A stretch of DNA of 64,000 bases from Lutibacter sp. A80 (GTDB taxonomy: Bacteria > Bacteroidota > Bacteroidia > Flavobacteriales > Flavobacteriaceae), in NCBI RefSeq assembly GCF_022429645.1, contig NZ_CP092480.1, positions 833,501-897,500 on the forward strand, given 5' to 3'. This document shows, in pieces, positions 17,039-26,426 of this stretch. The notes beneath the pieces were generated by a model. It was not told the origin of the DNA. It worked only from the letters and a program-made list of their open reading frames with translations, and made no database searches. The position numbers and the translations under genes are program-made. Every line of letters begins with the position of its first letter. Positions within the stretch are counted from its first letter, which is position 1.

Positions 17039-18607
17039 TTATTTGGCTATATTCACTGCTCTTGTTTCTCTAATAACAGTTACTCTAACTTGACCTGGAT
17101 ATGTCATATCATTTTGAATTTTTTGCGAAATAGTAAATGATAATTCAGATGCTTTAGCGTCATTTACTTTTTCACTTTCTACAATAACACGCAATTCTCT
17201 ACCAGCTTGTATTGCATAAGCTTTTTGCACACCTGTAAAACCAAAAGCAATATCTTCTAGATCTTTTAAACGTTGAATGTATGAATCTAATACCTGACGG
17301 CGAGCACCTGGTCTGGCACCTGAAATTGCATCACAAACTTGTACAATTGGTGCTATTAACGATTTCATTTCAATTTCATCGTGGTGTGCTCCAATAGCAT
17401 TACAAATTTCTGGGTTTTCATTATATTTTTGTGCCCATTCCATACCTAATAAAGCATGTGGTAAATCACTTTCAGTTTCTGGAACTTTACCTATATCGTG
17501 TAATAATCCGGCTCTTTTAGCTAGTTTAGCATTTAAACCTAGTTCTGCAGCCATTAATCCACAAAGATTTGCTACCTCTCTAGAGTGTTGTAATAAATTT
17601 TGACCATAAGAAGAACGGTATTTCATTCTACCAATAGTTTTAATAAGTTCAGGATGTAAACCGTGAATTCCTAAATCTATAACAGTACGTTTACCAACTT
17701 CAATAATTTCTTGTTGTAATTGTTTTTCAGTTTTCTTAACAATTTCTTCTATACGTGCAGGATGAATTCTACCATCAGTTACTAATTTATGTAAAGATAA
17801 ACGAGCTATTTCTCTACGAACAGGATCAAAACAAGATAATATAATTGCTTCTGGAGTATCATCTACAATTATCTCTACTCCTGTTGCTGATTCTAATGCA
17901 CGGATATTTCTACCTTCACGACCAATAATTCTACCTTTAACATCATCTGATTCTATATTAAATACAGAAACACAATTTTCAACAGTTTGTTCTACTCCAA
18001 CACGCTGAATAGTATTTAAAATTACTTTACGAGCTTCTTGTTGTGCGGTTAATTTTGCTTCTTCAATGGTATCTTGTATATGCGCCATTGCATCAGATCT
18101 AGCTTGATCTTTTAAAGAACTTACCAATTCTTTTTTAGCATCTTCTGCAGATAAACCAGAAATTACTTCTAAGTTTTCAACTTGCTTTCTATGTAATTTC
18201 TCTACTTCTTCAGTTCTTCGTTCTAAAAAGTCAATTTTTTTATTATAATCGTCTATTTTAGACTTTACTTCAATATTTAATTTTTTATTTTTATCAAGTA
18301 CTTGAGAAACTTGAGATTCTTTGTCTCTTACTCTTTTCTCTGTTTCAGCAATTTTTTTATCACGACCAATAATTACTTTTTCGTGTTCAGATTTTAGTTC
18401 AATAAATTTTTCTTTTGCTTGAAGTATTTTATCTTTTTTAATAGCAGCTGCTTCAATCTGAGCTTCTCTAATTATAGAGGTTGCTTCTTTCTTTGTATTT
18501 CTTAAAATTTTAGTTGCTTTCTTTTTTTCAAGCGATTTTGCAATTACATAACCTATTGCTAATCCTATTGCTATGCCAATTACAATTGACACTATATATT
18601 CTACCAT
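17039..18607 (-). CDS. rny: Ribonuclease Y
   Basis: 522 residues. This membrane-anchored endoribonuclease starts mRNA decay. The order is an N-terminal membrane helix (about 3-23), a long Lys/Glu-rich coiled coil (about 30-190), a KH RNA-binding domain with [15 protein letters not shown] (about 225-239), and an HD domain with His341 ([11 protein letters not shown]) and His370-Asp371 (GLLHDIGK) as metal ligands. Length and order match the family. A structured RNA and zapA lie directly upstream on the same strand. Confidence 0.96.
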   Translation of the reverse strand: MVEYIVSIVIGIAIGLAIGYVIAKSLEKKKATKILRNTKKEATSIIREAQIEAAAIKKDKILQAKEKFIELKSEHEKVIIGRDKKIAETEKRVRDKESQVSQVLDKNKKLNIEVKSKIDDYNKKIDFLERRTEEVEKLHRKQVENLEVISGLSAEDAKKELVSSLKDQARSDAMAHIQDTIEEAKLTAQQEARKVILNTIQRVGVEQTVENCVSVFNIESDDVKGRIIGREGRNIRALESATGVEIIVDDTPEAIILSCFDPVRREIARLSLHKLVTDGRIHPARIEEIVKKTEKQLQQEIIEVGKRTVIDLGIHGLHPELIKTIGRMKYRSSYGQNLLQHSREVANLCGLMAAELGLNAKLAKRAGLLHDIGKVPETESDLPHALLGMEWAQKYNENPEICNAIGAHHDEIEMKSLIAPIVQVCDAISGARPGARRQVLDSYIQRLKDLEDIAFGFTGVQKAYAIQAGRELRVIVESEKVNDAKASELSFTISQKIQNDMTYPGQVRVTVIRETRAVNIAK

Positions 18608-18623
18608 ATTTCAAATTTATATA

Positions 18624-18788
18624 TAAAAAAACCTACACTAGTTGGGTTTTTATTAAACTCCTAAAAAACAAGTTTAGAGCTAACTAACTGGTCGAGGATC
18701 CGTTCTAGACGGCTTGCTCTAATAGTATAGACTCACTCTTCATAAAAATGTGACGTTGAGTTTAACAAACAATAACTAATGTAGGCAG
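18624..18788 (-). ncRNA. ssrS: 6S-like regulatory RNA (6S-Flavo type)
   Basis: The rny-zapA spacer folds, on the minus strand, into a long hairpin. A 12-bp closing stem (18774-18785 with 18632-18643, one G-U pair) is followed by an internal loop. Next come a 9-bp stem (GTTAAACTC with GAGTTTAAT), a large asymmetric bubble, a 6-7 bp stem (TTAGAGC with GCTCTAA), and a small CCGT/ACGG hairpin. The closing stem ends in a run of U. A rod with a central bubble is the 6S RNA design, which binds sigma-70-type RNA polymerase. The neighbourhood (zapA) matches 6S genes elsewhere, and a 6S-Flavo motif is known in Flavobacteriia. The end points are estimates. Confidence 0.75.
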
Positions 18789-18817
18789 TATTATTAATTA
18801 ATATTATTTTAAAGAAC

Positions 18818-19114
18818 TTATTTGTTTAAATGTTCATCTATTAAAACATTCAATTTATTTATTTTTTCTATTGCTTCTGTCATATCTTCTTCCTTATTAA
18901 TAGCTTTTATTTCAATTAATGAAGCAAACTGTAAAGCACACATTGCTAAAACATCTTGTTTATCACTAACTGCATAATTTTTTTCAAAATTACTCACTAA
19001 TTCATTAATTTTTGTTGCCGCCTTACGCATTCCTTGTTCCTCGTTAGCGTTTTTAACTCTTAGAGGATATACTCTACCTGCAACTGTAACTTTAATTTTT
19101 AGTGTTTCTGCCAT
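18818..19114 (-). CDS. zapA: Cell division protein ZapA
   Basis: 98 residues. ZapA binds and cross-links FtsZ filaments. The N-terminal globular domain has the family pattern LKIKVTVAGRVYPLRV followed by EEQGMRKAATKINELV. The C-terminal half is a dimerising coiled coil (ALQFASLIEIKA onward). It lies 15 bases after a short coiled-coil gene and 30 bases before the 6S-like RNA. Confidence 0.92.
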   Translation of the reverse strand: MAETLKIKVTVAGRVYPLRVKNANEEQGMRKAATKINELVSNFEKNYAVSDKQDVLAMCALQFASLIEIKAINKEEDMTEAIEKINKLNVLIDEHLNK

Positions 19115-19129
19115 TTATTTTGAAAGATC

Positions 19130-19420
19130 TTATTCGCTTAATTGAGCGATACATGTATCAATTTCACGAATTAAAGCATTTATTTTCAATTTAGTATTTC
19201 TACTATTCTCTTTACTGCCTTCTATAGTTTTAGCTATTTTTAATGTTTGATATTTATTTTCAATATCTTCATTAACTTGCTTTTCTTTAGCTATTTGATG
19301 TTCTAAATCTGCTATTTTATTATATAAAACCTCATTTTCTTCTTTCAAAAAATTATAATTTTCTAAAAGAATGTTAAGTTTTCTTTCAAATAAATTAACA
19401 ACTTCATTTAAATTACTCAT
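19130..19420 (-). CDS. Short coiled-coil protein upstream of ZapA
   Basis: 96 residues, almost entirely heptad-like helix rich in Glu, Lys, Asn and Leu (FLKEENEVLYNKIADLEHQI). No signal peptide or membrane segment. Its place right before zapA, 15 bases away, suggests a partner in the divisome. It resembles ZapB in size and coiled-coil nature, but I cannot show homology. A promoter-like element lies about 30 bases upstream. Confidence 0.75.
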   Translation of the reverse strand: MSNLNEVVNLFERKLNILLENYNFLKEENEVLYNKIADLEHQIAKEKQVNEDIENKYQTLKIAKTIEGSKENSRNTKLKINALIREIDTCIAQLSE

Positions 19421-19449
19421 ATATAACTATAGAATGTAAACTATAAGTA

Positions 19450-19480
19450 CAAAGTTAGTGTTAGTATGCCAATATTACAA
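19450..19480 (-). promoter_or_regulatory. Promoter of the coiled-coil/zapA transcript
   Basis: On the minus strand TTG (19480-19478) is followed after 20 bases by TAACTTTG (19457-19450). This fits the Bacteroidota sigma-A pattern of a -33 TTG and a -7 TAnnTTTG. The start codon is at 19420. Confidence 0.6.
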
Positions 19481-19588
19481 CTGTTTTTTTTGCATTTTGT
19501 AAAAAACTTACAATATTTATTAATAATTCATTGAATTTTTAGACTTTACAAAAAATAATATTTAGTATTTTAGCCTAAAATAATAAAT

Positions 19589-21304
19589 GTGAAAAAAGCA
19601 ATTTTAATACTATTTTTATGCATCTATGGCTCTAGTTTTAGCCAAGGAAATGCTAATTCTAAAGATAATTATCCTGTAAATTATTTTAGTAACCCTCTTA
19701 AAATACCAATGGTTTTATCTGGAACTTTTGGAGAATTAAGGAGCAACCATTTTCATGCTGGTTTAGATATTAAAACCTTAGGAAAAGAAGGTTTAGATGT
19801 TTATGCACCTGCAGATGGCTATGTTTCTAGAATTAAAGTTTCACACTGGGGTTATGGAAAAGCGCTTTATATAACCCATCCAAATGGCTATACAACTGTA
19901 TATGCTCATTTAAAAAAATTCGGTAAAAAAATTGAAGATTACGTAAAAAGACAACAATATAAAAAGAAGAGTTTTGAAATACAATTATTCCCTTCTGCTG
20001 CTGCTTTACCTATTTCTAAAAATGAAATTATAGCATATTCGGGTAATACTGGTGGATCAGGTGGACCACATTTACATTTTGAAATAAGAGACTCCAAAAC
20101 CGAAAAACCTATAAATCCAATGTTGTTTGGTATTGAAATTAACGATACTAAAAAACCAAGGATTAATACCTTAATTGGTTACTCTTTAAGTGAAAATTCT
20201 CACATTAATAAAATTTCTAAACCAATACAAATAGCTTTAGTAAAACAAAATAATGGGGATTTATTATCTAAAAAAATAAAAGCTTTTGGAACTATAGGCT
20301 TTGGAATAAATGCCTACGATCAATTAGATGGAGCATACAACAAAAACGGATTGTATAGCTTGTCTTTAAATGTTAACGGAAAAAAAGTGCATGAATTTAA
20401 CGCCAAATCTTTTTCATTTTACGAAAGCAAGTATATAAACTTGCTAATTGATTATGAACGTTTTAATACTTTAAAACAACGTATTCAAAAATGCTTTATT
20501 GAACCTGCAAATAAATTAAGTGTGTATACAAACACAAATAGCAATGGCTACATAACTATTAAAGATGGAATGGACTATACTGTTGAAATTATTGCAAAAG
20601 ATTTTAAAGGCAATAGTCAAAAAATTACAATTCCTATTACAGGTAGTAACGATACTATTTTAGTAAAAGAAAAAATTAAAAAAACTCCTTATAAAATTAA
20701 ACGTTCTATTTTTAATGTTTTTAAAAAAGATGGAATTACCGTTGCTTTTCCTAAGTATACTTTTTATAACGATTTTTATTTAGATTTTGAAGTGCAACAA
20801 GATTCTATTGTAAAAGTACATACTCCTACAATACCTTTAGACAAAAAATACACCTTAACTTTTGATGTTTCAAAATATACTGAAAGTCAAAAAAAACAGC
20901 TTTACATAGCTTCAATTGATACTAGAGGAAGAACCGATTATGAAACTACTGTTAAAAAGAGTACTACTTTTTACACTTCAACTAAAAGTTTAGGAAATTT
21001 CACATTATTAACTGATAATAAGAAACCTAAAGTCTCTTTAGTTAATTTTAAAAATGAACAATGGATAACAAATTATAACGAATTAAAGATAAAAATTATA
21101 GATAATGAATCTGGTATAAAATCTTATAGAGGAGAAATTGATGGAGAATGGATTTTATTAGAATACGATCCGAAAACAAATTTATTAGTTTATAATTTAA
21201 ACGATAAAAGTTTTACCACAGCCCAACACAATCTTAAAATAACAGTAACAGATAATGTTGGAAACAGTACCACTTTAAATGCTACCTTCTTTAGAAAAAA
21301 ATAA
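19589..21304 (+). CDS. Secreted M23 family metallopeptidase
   Basis: 571 residues starting with GTG; the N-terminus is a signal peptide (about 1-19). The M23 (LytM-like) domain carries zinc ligands His56 and Asp60 (FHAGLD) and the HLH motif at 161-163 (GPHLHFEIR). The remaining 400 residues are beta-rich with no motif that I recognise. Such enzymes cut peptide cross-links in peptidoglycan. The next gene's signal peptide begins 10 bases after this stop, suggesting one transcript. Confidence 0.9.
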   Translation: MKKAILILFLCIYGSSFSQGNANSKDNYPVNYFSNPLKIPMVLSGTFGELRSNHFHAGLDIKTLGKEGLDVYAPADGYVSRIKVSHWGYGKALYITHPNGYTTVYAHLKKFGKKIEDYVKRQQYKKKSFEIQLFPSAAALPISKNEIIAYSGNTGGSGGPHLHFEIRDSKTEKPINPMLFGIEINDTKKPRINTLIGYSLSENSHINKISKPIQIALVKQNNGDLLSKKIKAFGTIGFGINAYDQLDGAYNKNGLYSLSLNVNGKKVHEFNAKSFSFYESKYINLLIDYERFNTLKQRIQKCFIEPANKLSVYTNTNSNGYITIKDGMDYTVEIIAKDFKGNSQKITIPITGSNDTILVKEKIKKTPYKIKRSIFNVFKKDGITVAFPKYTFYNDFYLDFEVQQDSIVKVHTPTIPLDKKYTLTFDVSKYTESQKKQLYIASIDTRGRTDYETTVKKSTTFYTSTKSLGNFTLLTDNKKPKVSLVNFKNEQWITNYNELKIKIIDNESGIKSYRGEIDGEWILLEYDPKTNLLVYNLNDKSFTTAQHNLKITVTDNVGNSTTLNATFFRKK

Positions 21305-21314
21305 GTATCATCAT

Positions 21315-23765
21315 TTGAAAAATTATATATTACTATTCTTTTTAGTATTTGCATCAGTTACTTTAACTGCCCAAAAAGCAACAATTAAAGGTACTGTAAA
21401 AAACACTTCAAAAACTCCTATTGAAGGTGTTTCAATTACGTATGCAAATTACGGAACAACTACAAATAATGATGGAGAATATTTATTACAAATACCTGCT
21501 GAAAAAGAAATTGTAATTAAATTTAGTCATGTTTCTTATAAAACATTTATAAAAAAAGTTACAATTCCACAAAACAGAACATTCCGTTTCTCCCCTACTT
21601 TAACTATCCAAATTGAAGAAATTAATGAAATACTTGTTGAAGATCGAAAAAAAGATGCACAAGGAACTTTAAATATAAATACCGAAACTGTTGCAAAAAT
21701 TCCAGGTGCAAATGAAGGTGTAGAAAATATTTTAATGACACTTCCTGGAGTTAACAATAATAATGAACTTAGCACACAGTATAATGTAAGAGGTGGAAAT
21801 TTTGATGAAAACTTAATTTATATTAATGGCATAGAAGTTTATAGACCTTTTCTTGTAAGGTCTGGTCAGCAAGAAGGCTTAAGCTTTGTAAACAGTGCTA
21901 TGGTTCAAAATGTAAATTTTTCTGCAGGCGGTTTTCAAGCTAAATATGGAGATAAATTAGCATCGGTATTAGATATAACATATAGAACTCCAACAGAATT
22001 TAGCGCAAATATAAATGCAAGCCTTTTAGGTGGAAGTATAACTGCCGAAGGTATTTCTTCTAATAAAAAACTAAGCGCTTTAATTGGTGTTCGCTATAGA
22101 AACAACAGTTTATTTATCAACAGTAAAGATATAGAAACTAACGCGGAACCTAATTTTACAGATGTTCAAGCTTTTTTATCTTATGTTATAAATCCTAAAT
22201 TAAAAATAGATTTCTTAGGAAATTATGCACTCAATAATTACAAATATATTCCTAAAACCAGAAGAACTAAATTTGGAACAATTTCAGACCCTCAAGAGTT
22301 AATTGTGTATTACGACGGACAAGAAAAGGACAAATTTAAAACTGTTTTTGGTGCCTTAAAAGGAAGTTACAAAGTAAACGATAATTTAAACCTTTCACTA
22401 ACAACATCTGCTTATCATACCATAGAAGAAGAATATTACGATATTTTAGCAAGTTATAATATTGGAGAAGTAAACAACGATTTTGGCTCTGAAGATTTTG
22501 GTGAAGTTGAATTTTATGAAGGGATCGGTTCTCAATTAAATCACGCTAGAAACACAATAGATGCACTTATTAATAATGCAGAACTTAAAGCAACCTATAA
22601 AAAAAACAATCATTTATTTGAAGTAGGTATTAAATATCAATATGAAGATATAAAAGATCGCATTAAAGAATGGGAAGTTGTAGATTCTTTAGGTTTTAAT
22701 GTACCACCACCAGATTTCACAACTAACAATCAACCTTACGAACCTTTTTCTGGCGAAATAACACCTTATCAAAGTATTGATTCACAAAATCATATAAAAA
22801 TTGACAGACTAGTTTGGTTTGCACAATACAGCAAAAACAGTAATTGGGACAACCATAAAATATGGTATAATTTGGGAGTTCGTTCTCATAATTGGAATGT
22901 TAATGGCGAAAATCTTGAAACTTCAAATCAAATAATTTATAGTGTTAGAGGTCAGTTTGCAATAAAACCTGATTGGCAAAAAGATATGCTTTTTAGAATT
23001 GCAGGAGGAATGTATAACCAACCTCCATTTTATAAAGAATTAAGAGATTATAATGGTGTAGTTAATACAGCTGTAAAAACACAAAAATCGGTGCAAGTGG
23101 TTTTAGGTAATGATTATAGTTTTAAACTCTGGAACAGGCCTTTTAAATTTATTTCAGAAATCTATTATAAAAACTTAACCAATGTAAACACTTATACCGT
23201 AGATAATGTTAAAATTAGATATAGTGCCAACAATAATGCAACTGCGTATGCTACAGGTGTAGATCTAAGATTAAATGGTGAATTTGTTCCTGGAACCGAA
23301 AGTTGGGTAAGCATTGGTTTATTAAAAACTGAAGAAAATTATAACAATCAAGGTTATATTGCTCGCCCTACAGACCAAAGGTTTAAATTCGGAATGTTAT
23401 TTCAAGATTATGTTCCAAATATCCCTAAAATTAGAATGTATTTAAATTTAGTTTTCAATTCAGGTCTACCAGGTGGTAGCCCTTCTTATGCAAATCCTTA
23501 CGAATATCAAAATAGACTAAACGCATATAAAAGAGCCGATATTGGAATTTCATATGTTTTTGCAGATGCTAATAATGTACATACATCTGGTAAGTTAAAA
23601 AACATTAAAGAATTTGCACTAGGATTTGAAATATTTAACATGTTCGATGTGCAAAATTCAATTACCAATACTTGGGTTAGAGATGTTTATTCTAAGCAAT
23701 TTTATGGCATTCCAAACTATATGACACCAAGAGTATTAAATATTAAAATGAATCTGAAATTTTAA
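21315..23765 (+). CDS. TonB-dependent receptor with carboxypeptidase-like regulatory domain
   Basis: About 816 residues. A TTG at 21315 gives a proper signal peptide (MKNYILLFFLVFASVTLTAQ). The frame is also open from ATG 21279, but that start overlaps the previous gene by 26 bases and puts extra residues before the signal peptide. Domains: regulatory-like beta sandwich (IKGTVKNTSKTPIEGVSITY), plug (LMTLPGVNNNNELSTQYNVR, then a GG...YINGIEVYRP segment), and a 22-strand-type barrel ending LNIKMNLKF. It imports an unknown large ligand across the outer membrane. There is no SusD partner, so a glycan locus is unlikely. Confidence 0.9.
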   Translation: MKNYILLFFLVFASVTLTAQKATIKGTVKNTSKTPIEGVSITYANYGTTTNNDGEYLLQIPAEKEIVIKFSHVSYKTFIKKVTIPQNRTFRFSPTLTIQIEEINEILVEDRKKDAQGTLNINTETVAKIPGANEGVENILMTLPGVNNNNELSTQYNVRGGNFDENLIYINGIEVYRPFLVRSGQQEGLSFVNSAMVQNVNFSAGGFQAKYGDKLASVLDITYRTPTEFSANINASLLGGSITAEGISSNKKLSALIGVRYRNNSLFINSKDIETNAEPNFTDVQAFLSYVINPKLKIDFLGNYALNNYKYIPKTRRTKFGTISDPQELIVYYDGQEKDKFKTVFGALKGSYKVNDNLNLSLTTSAYHTIEEEYYDILASYNIGEVNNDFGSEDFGEVEFYEGIGSQLNHARNTIDALINNAELKATYKKNNHLFEVGIKYQYEDIKDRIKEWEVVDSLGFNVPPPDFTTNNQPYEPFSGEITPYQSIDSQNHIKIDRLVWFAQYSKNSNWDNHKIWYNLGVRSHNWNVNGENLETSNQIIYSVRGQFAIKPDWQKDMLFRIAGGMYNQPPFYKELRDYNGVVNTAVKTQKSVQVVLGNDYSFKLWNRPFKFISEIYYKNLTNVNTYTVDNVKIRYSANNNATAYATGVDLRLNGEFVPGTESWVSIGLLKTEENYNNQGYIARPTDQRFKFGMLFQDYVPNIPKIRMYLNLVFNSGLPGGSPSYANPYEYQNRLNAYKRADIGISYVFADANNVHTSGKLKNIKEFALGFEIFNMFDVQNSITNTWVRDVYSKQFYGIPNYMTPRVLNIKMNLKF

Positions 23766-23767
23766 TA

Positions 23768-23998
23768 TTATTCCGCTTCGTAGCGTTTCATTTCTCTATC
23801 ATAAAATTCACTTGATTGATCAATAAGTGTAGCTACTTGAAGTTCTAACTCTTCTCTATCAGTCCCTTCAAAATCTTCCAACCATTCAATCTCATCATCA
23901 ATTAGATTTATTATGAATCTCGGAAATTCTGTATGAATTACAAAAATATCATTTGAACAATCTGTATTATCTCCCATTAAAAATTTAGGTAATTCCAT
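23768..23998 (-). CDS. Small acidic conserved hypothetical protein
   Basis: 76 residues, strongly acidic (DDEIEWLEDFEGTDREELEL), no signal peptide. The start overlaps the end of the MATE exporter gene by 14 bases on the same strand, so translation is probably coupled. I recognise no domain. Small proteins of this kind occur next to exporters in related genomes, but no function can be given. Confidence 0.65.
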   Translation of the reverse strand: MELPKFLMGDNTDCSNDIFVIHTEFPRFIINLIDDEIEWLEDFEGTDREELELQVATLIDQSSEFYDREMKRYEAE

Positions 23999-25343
23999 TT
24001 TTTTCTTGAATTAATTTATTTGTTAAATAATTAAACCTTATAAATAATAATAAAGCTGAAAACGTAAGACCAACTAAAAGTCCTATCCATATTCCAAATG
24101 TACCAAAACCAGCTTTAGTTCCAAAATAATAACTTATTGGAAAACCTATAATCCAATACGCTACAAATGTTAATGCTGAAGGTATATTTACATCTTGCAA
24201 ACCTCTTAAAGCTCCTAAAATTACAGCCTGAAGGCCATCGGACAATTGAAAAAGACCTGCAATTATTAATAATGTTGATGCTATTTTAATTACTTCTTTA
24301 TTGTCTGTAAAAATTAATGGTAAATAATCTTTAAACACCATAAATCCAACAGAGAAGGTTGCCATTAAAATTAAAATCATTAAAAAATTAGAAAAAGCAA
24401 TACGCCTTAATTCTTTATAATTTTTTAAACCTTTCTGATTTCCAACTCTAATAGTTGCTGCTACTCCTACTCCAACGGCAACCATAAATGTTGAGGATGA
24501 TAATTTTAACGCAATTTGATTTGCTGCTTGTGGAAATGCACCTAAAGTTCCTGCTAATAAGACTGAAGATGTAAATAAACCAACTTCAAAAAGCATTTGT
24601 AAAGCAGATGGAAAACCTAATTTTAATATTTTTAAAAAACGTTCTTTATTTAGCTCTTCAAATTTTAATCTTTTCAAATAAATTGCAAACTTGTCTTTTT
24701 TAGCAATCATAAAATATATAAAAAACACCATTACAAATCTGGATATTAGTGTTCCTAAAGCAGCGCCTACCAATTCTAAGCGCGGAAAAATCCAAAATCC
24801 ATAAATTAATGTAAAGTTTAAAATAACATTTACAACATTTGTTAAAATTGTTGCCCACATGGCATATTTAGTTTGAGACAATCCGTCTGCAAACTGTTTA
24901 AAGCCTTGAAAAAGCATTAAAGGAATCATAGAAAAAGCAACAATTTCATAGTAAGGAATTGCTAACACTACAACTTCTTCTGGTTGATCTAAATGGTATA
25001 ATATTGGTTTCAAAAATAGCAATCCAATAAACATAACAAGCCCAATAATAGCTGTTAAAATAATACCGTGTTGAAAAATACTTCTACCTTTTTCTTTATC
25101 TCCTTCTCCATCAGACTCAGCAATTAATGGAGTAATTGCAAAAGAAAAACCTAAACCTACGGAAAGAGTAATAAAAAAAATACTATTTCCTAAAGAAGTA
25201 GCTGCAAGTTCAACTGCACCTAATCTTCCAACCATTATATCATCAATTAGCCCAACTAATAAATGCCCTAAAGAGCCCATCATTACTGGAGTAGCTAACT
25301 TTATATTGTTTTTAAATTCTGATGTGTATTTTGCTAATTTCAA
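23985..25343 (-). CDS. MATE family multidrug efflux transporter
   Basis: 452 residues with about 12 membrane helices in two similar halves. N-terminal GSLGHLLVGLIDDIMVGRLG and the LAATSLGNSIFF segment are MATE landmarks, as is the matching AANQIALKLSS stretch in the second half. It exports cationic compounds or metabolites in exchange for Na+ or H+. The substrate cannot be read from sequence. Divergent from tpx. Confidence 0.92.
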   Translation of the reverse strand: MKLAKYTSEFKNNIKLATPVMMGSLGHLLVGLIDDIMVGRLGAVELAATSLGNSIFFITLSVGLGFSFAITPLIAESDGEGDKEKGRSIFQHGIILTAIIGLVMFIGLLFLKPILYHLDQPEEVVVLAIPYYEIVAFSMIPLMLFQGFKQFADGLSQTKYAMWATILTNVVNVILNFTLIYGFWIFPRLELVGAALGTLISRFVMVFFIYFMIAKKDKFAIYLKRLKFEELNKERFLKILKLGFPSALQMLFEVGLFTSSVLLAGTLGAFPQAANQIALKLSSSTFMVAVGVGVAATIRVGNQKGLKNYKELRRIAFSNFLMILILMATFSVGFMVFKDYLPLIFTDNKEVIKIASTLLIIAGLFQLSDGLQAVILGALRGLQDVNIPSALTFVAYWIIGFPISYYFGTKAGFGTFGIWIGLLVGLTFSALLLFIRFNYLTNKLIQEKNGIT

Positions 25344-25469
25344 TTAAAATATTTTAGGCTGCGAATATACAAGATTTTATATATCTATTTCTCTCTAAAG
25401 TTTAGTTATCTTTAAAATTTAAATTCATTAAAAATTCACAAATTAATTCGTATATTTTAGTTTTTAACC

Positions 25470-25477
25470 TAACTTTG
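25470..25477 (+). promoter_or_regulatory. Promoter -7 element for tpx
   Basis: TAACTTTG fits the Bacteroidota TAnnTTTG -7 consensus and lies 26 bases before the tpx ATG. No clear -33 TTTG is seen. Confidence 0.5.
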
Positions 25478-25503
25478 ATTTTTTAACTAAAAAATATACA
25501 AAT

Positions 25504-26001
25504 ATGACTAAAATAACACTAAAAGGAAATCCTTTTAAAACGTCAGGAAAATTACCAAAAGCTGGTAAAAAAGCTCCTAAATTCTCTTTAATAAAAGCAG
25601 ATTTATCAAAAGCTAAATTAAAAGATTTTAAAGGATCTAAACTAATTTTAAACATATTCCCTAGTTTAGACACAGGTACTTGTGCCGCTTCAGTTAGAAA
25701 ATTTAATGAAGAAGCTGCTAAATTAGAAAACACAAAAGTATTGTGTATCTCTAGAGATTTACCATTTGCTCAAGCACGTTTTTGTGGTGCTGAAGGTTTA
25801 GAAAATGTAATTACATTATCTGACTTTGCTAAAGGTAAATTTGGAAAAGATTACGGTTTAACAATTAAAAATGGACCATTAGCAAACCTACATTCTAGAG
25901 CTATTGTTATTGTAAATGAAGAAGGTATTGTTACTTATACAGAACAAGTTCCGGAAATAGCTGACGAACCAAACTATGAAGCTGCTTTAAAAGCACTTTA
26001 A
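25504..26001 (+). CDS. tpx: Thiol peroxidase (Tpx-type peroxiredoxin)
   Basis: 165 residues, typical Tpx length. It reduces hydroperoxides with thioredoxin as electron donor. The peroxidatic Cys60 lies in FPSLDTGTCAASVRKF, where the T-x-x-C context is characteristic. The resolving Cys94 is in ARFCGAEGLENV. It is the first of a run of same-strand genes; dgkA starts 4 bases after its stop. Confidence 0.95.
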   Translation: MTKITLKGNPFKTSGKLPKAGKKAPKFSLIKADLSKAKLKDFKGSKLILNIFPSLDTGTCAASVRKFNEEAAKLENTKVLCISRDLPFAQARFCGAEGLENVITLSDFAKGKFGKDYGLTIKNGPLANLHSRAIVIVNEEGIVTYTEQVPEIADEPNYEAALKAL

Positions 26002-26005
26002 TTTT

Positions 26006-26374
26006 ATGAATTTAGAAAGTAATTTTATTTTAAATAGAATAAAAGCTGTTAAATACGCAGCTAAAGGATTTTGGATTTTAATTACTTCAGAAAAAAGTAT
26101 TATAGCACAGGTTATTATTGCTATAATAATGACCATTTTTGGTTTTATTATACAAATTTCTGCTACCGAATGGATGTTCCAAATTTTTGCAATTGGACTT
26201 GTTTTGGTAGCAGAATCTTTAAATACTGCAATTGAAAAAATCGCAGACTTTATACATCCAGAATACCATAAAAAAATTGGAACTATAAAAGATATTTCTG
26301 CAGGTGCTGCTTTTTTTGCTGCAATATTTGCTGTTATTATTGGTTTTATAATCTATATTCCTAAAATATTTTAG
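26006..26374 (+). CDS. dgkA: Diacylglycerol kinase family protein
   Basis: 122 residues with three membrane helices. The DgkA signature is LVAESLNTAIEKIADFI with the catalytic Glu, followed by IGTIKDISAGAAFFAAI. Proteins of this family phosphorylate diacylglycerol or undecaprenol at the inner membrane; the lipid used here is not known. It follows tpx by 4 bases and precedes ftsK by 52. Confidence 0.9.
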   Translation: MNLESNFILNRIKAVKYAAKGFWILITSEKSIIAQVIIAIIMTIFGFIIQISATEWMFQIFAIGLVLVAESLNTAIEKIADFIHPEYHKKIGTIKDISAGAAFFAAIFAVIIGFIIYIPKIF

Positions 26375-26402
26375 TAATACAACAGCAATCACAATAATTT
26401 TA

Positions 26403-26410
26403 TATTTTTG
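26403..26410 (+). promoter_or_regulatory. Promoter -7 element for ftsK
   Basis: TATTTTTG matches TAnnTTTG and lies 16 bases before the ftsK ATG, implying a very short leader. It could allow ftsK transcription independent of tpx-dgkA. Confidence 0.4.
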
Positions 26411-26426
26411 TGGCATATAAATACCA

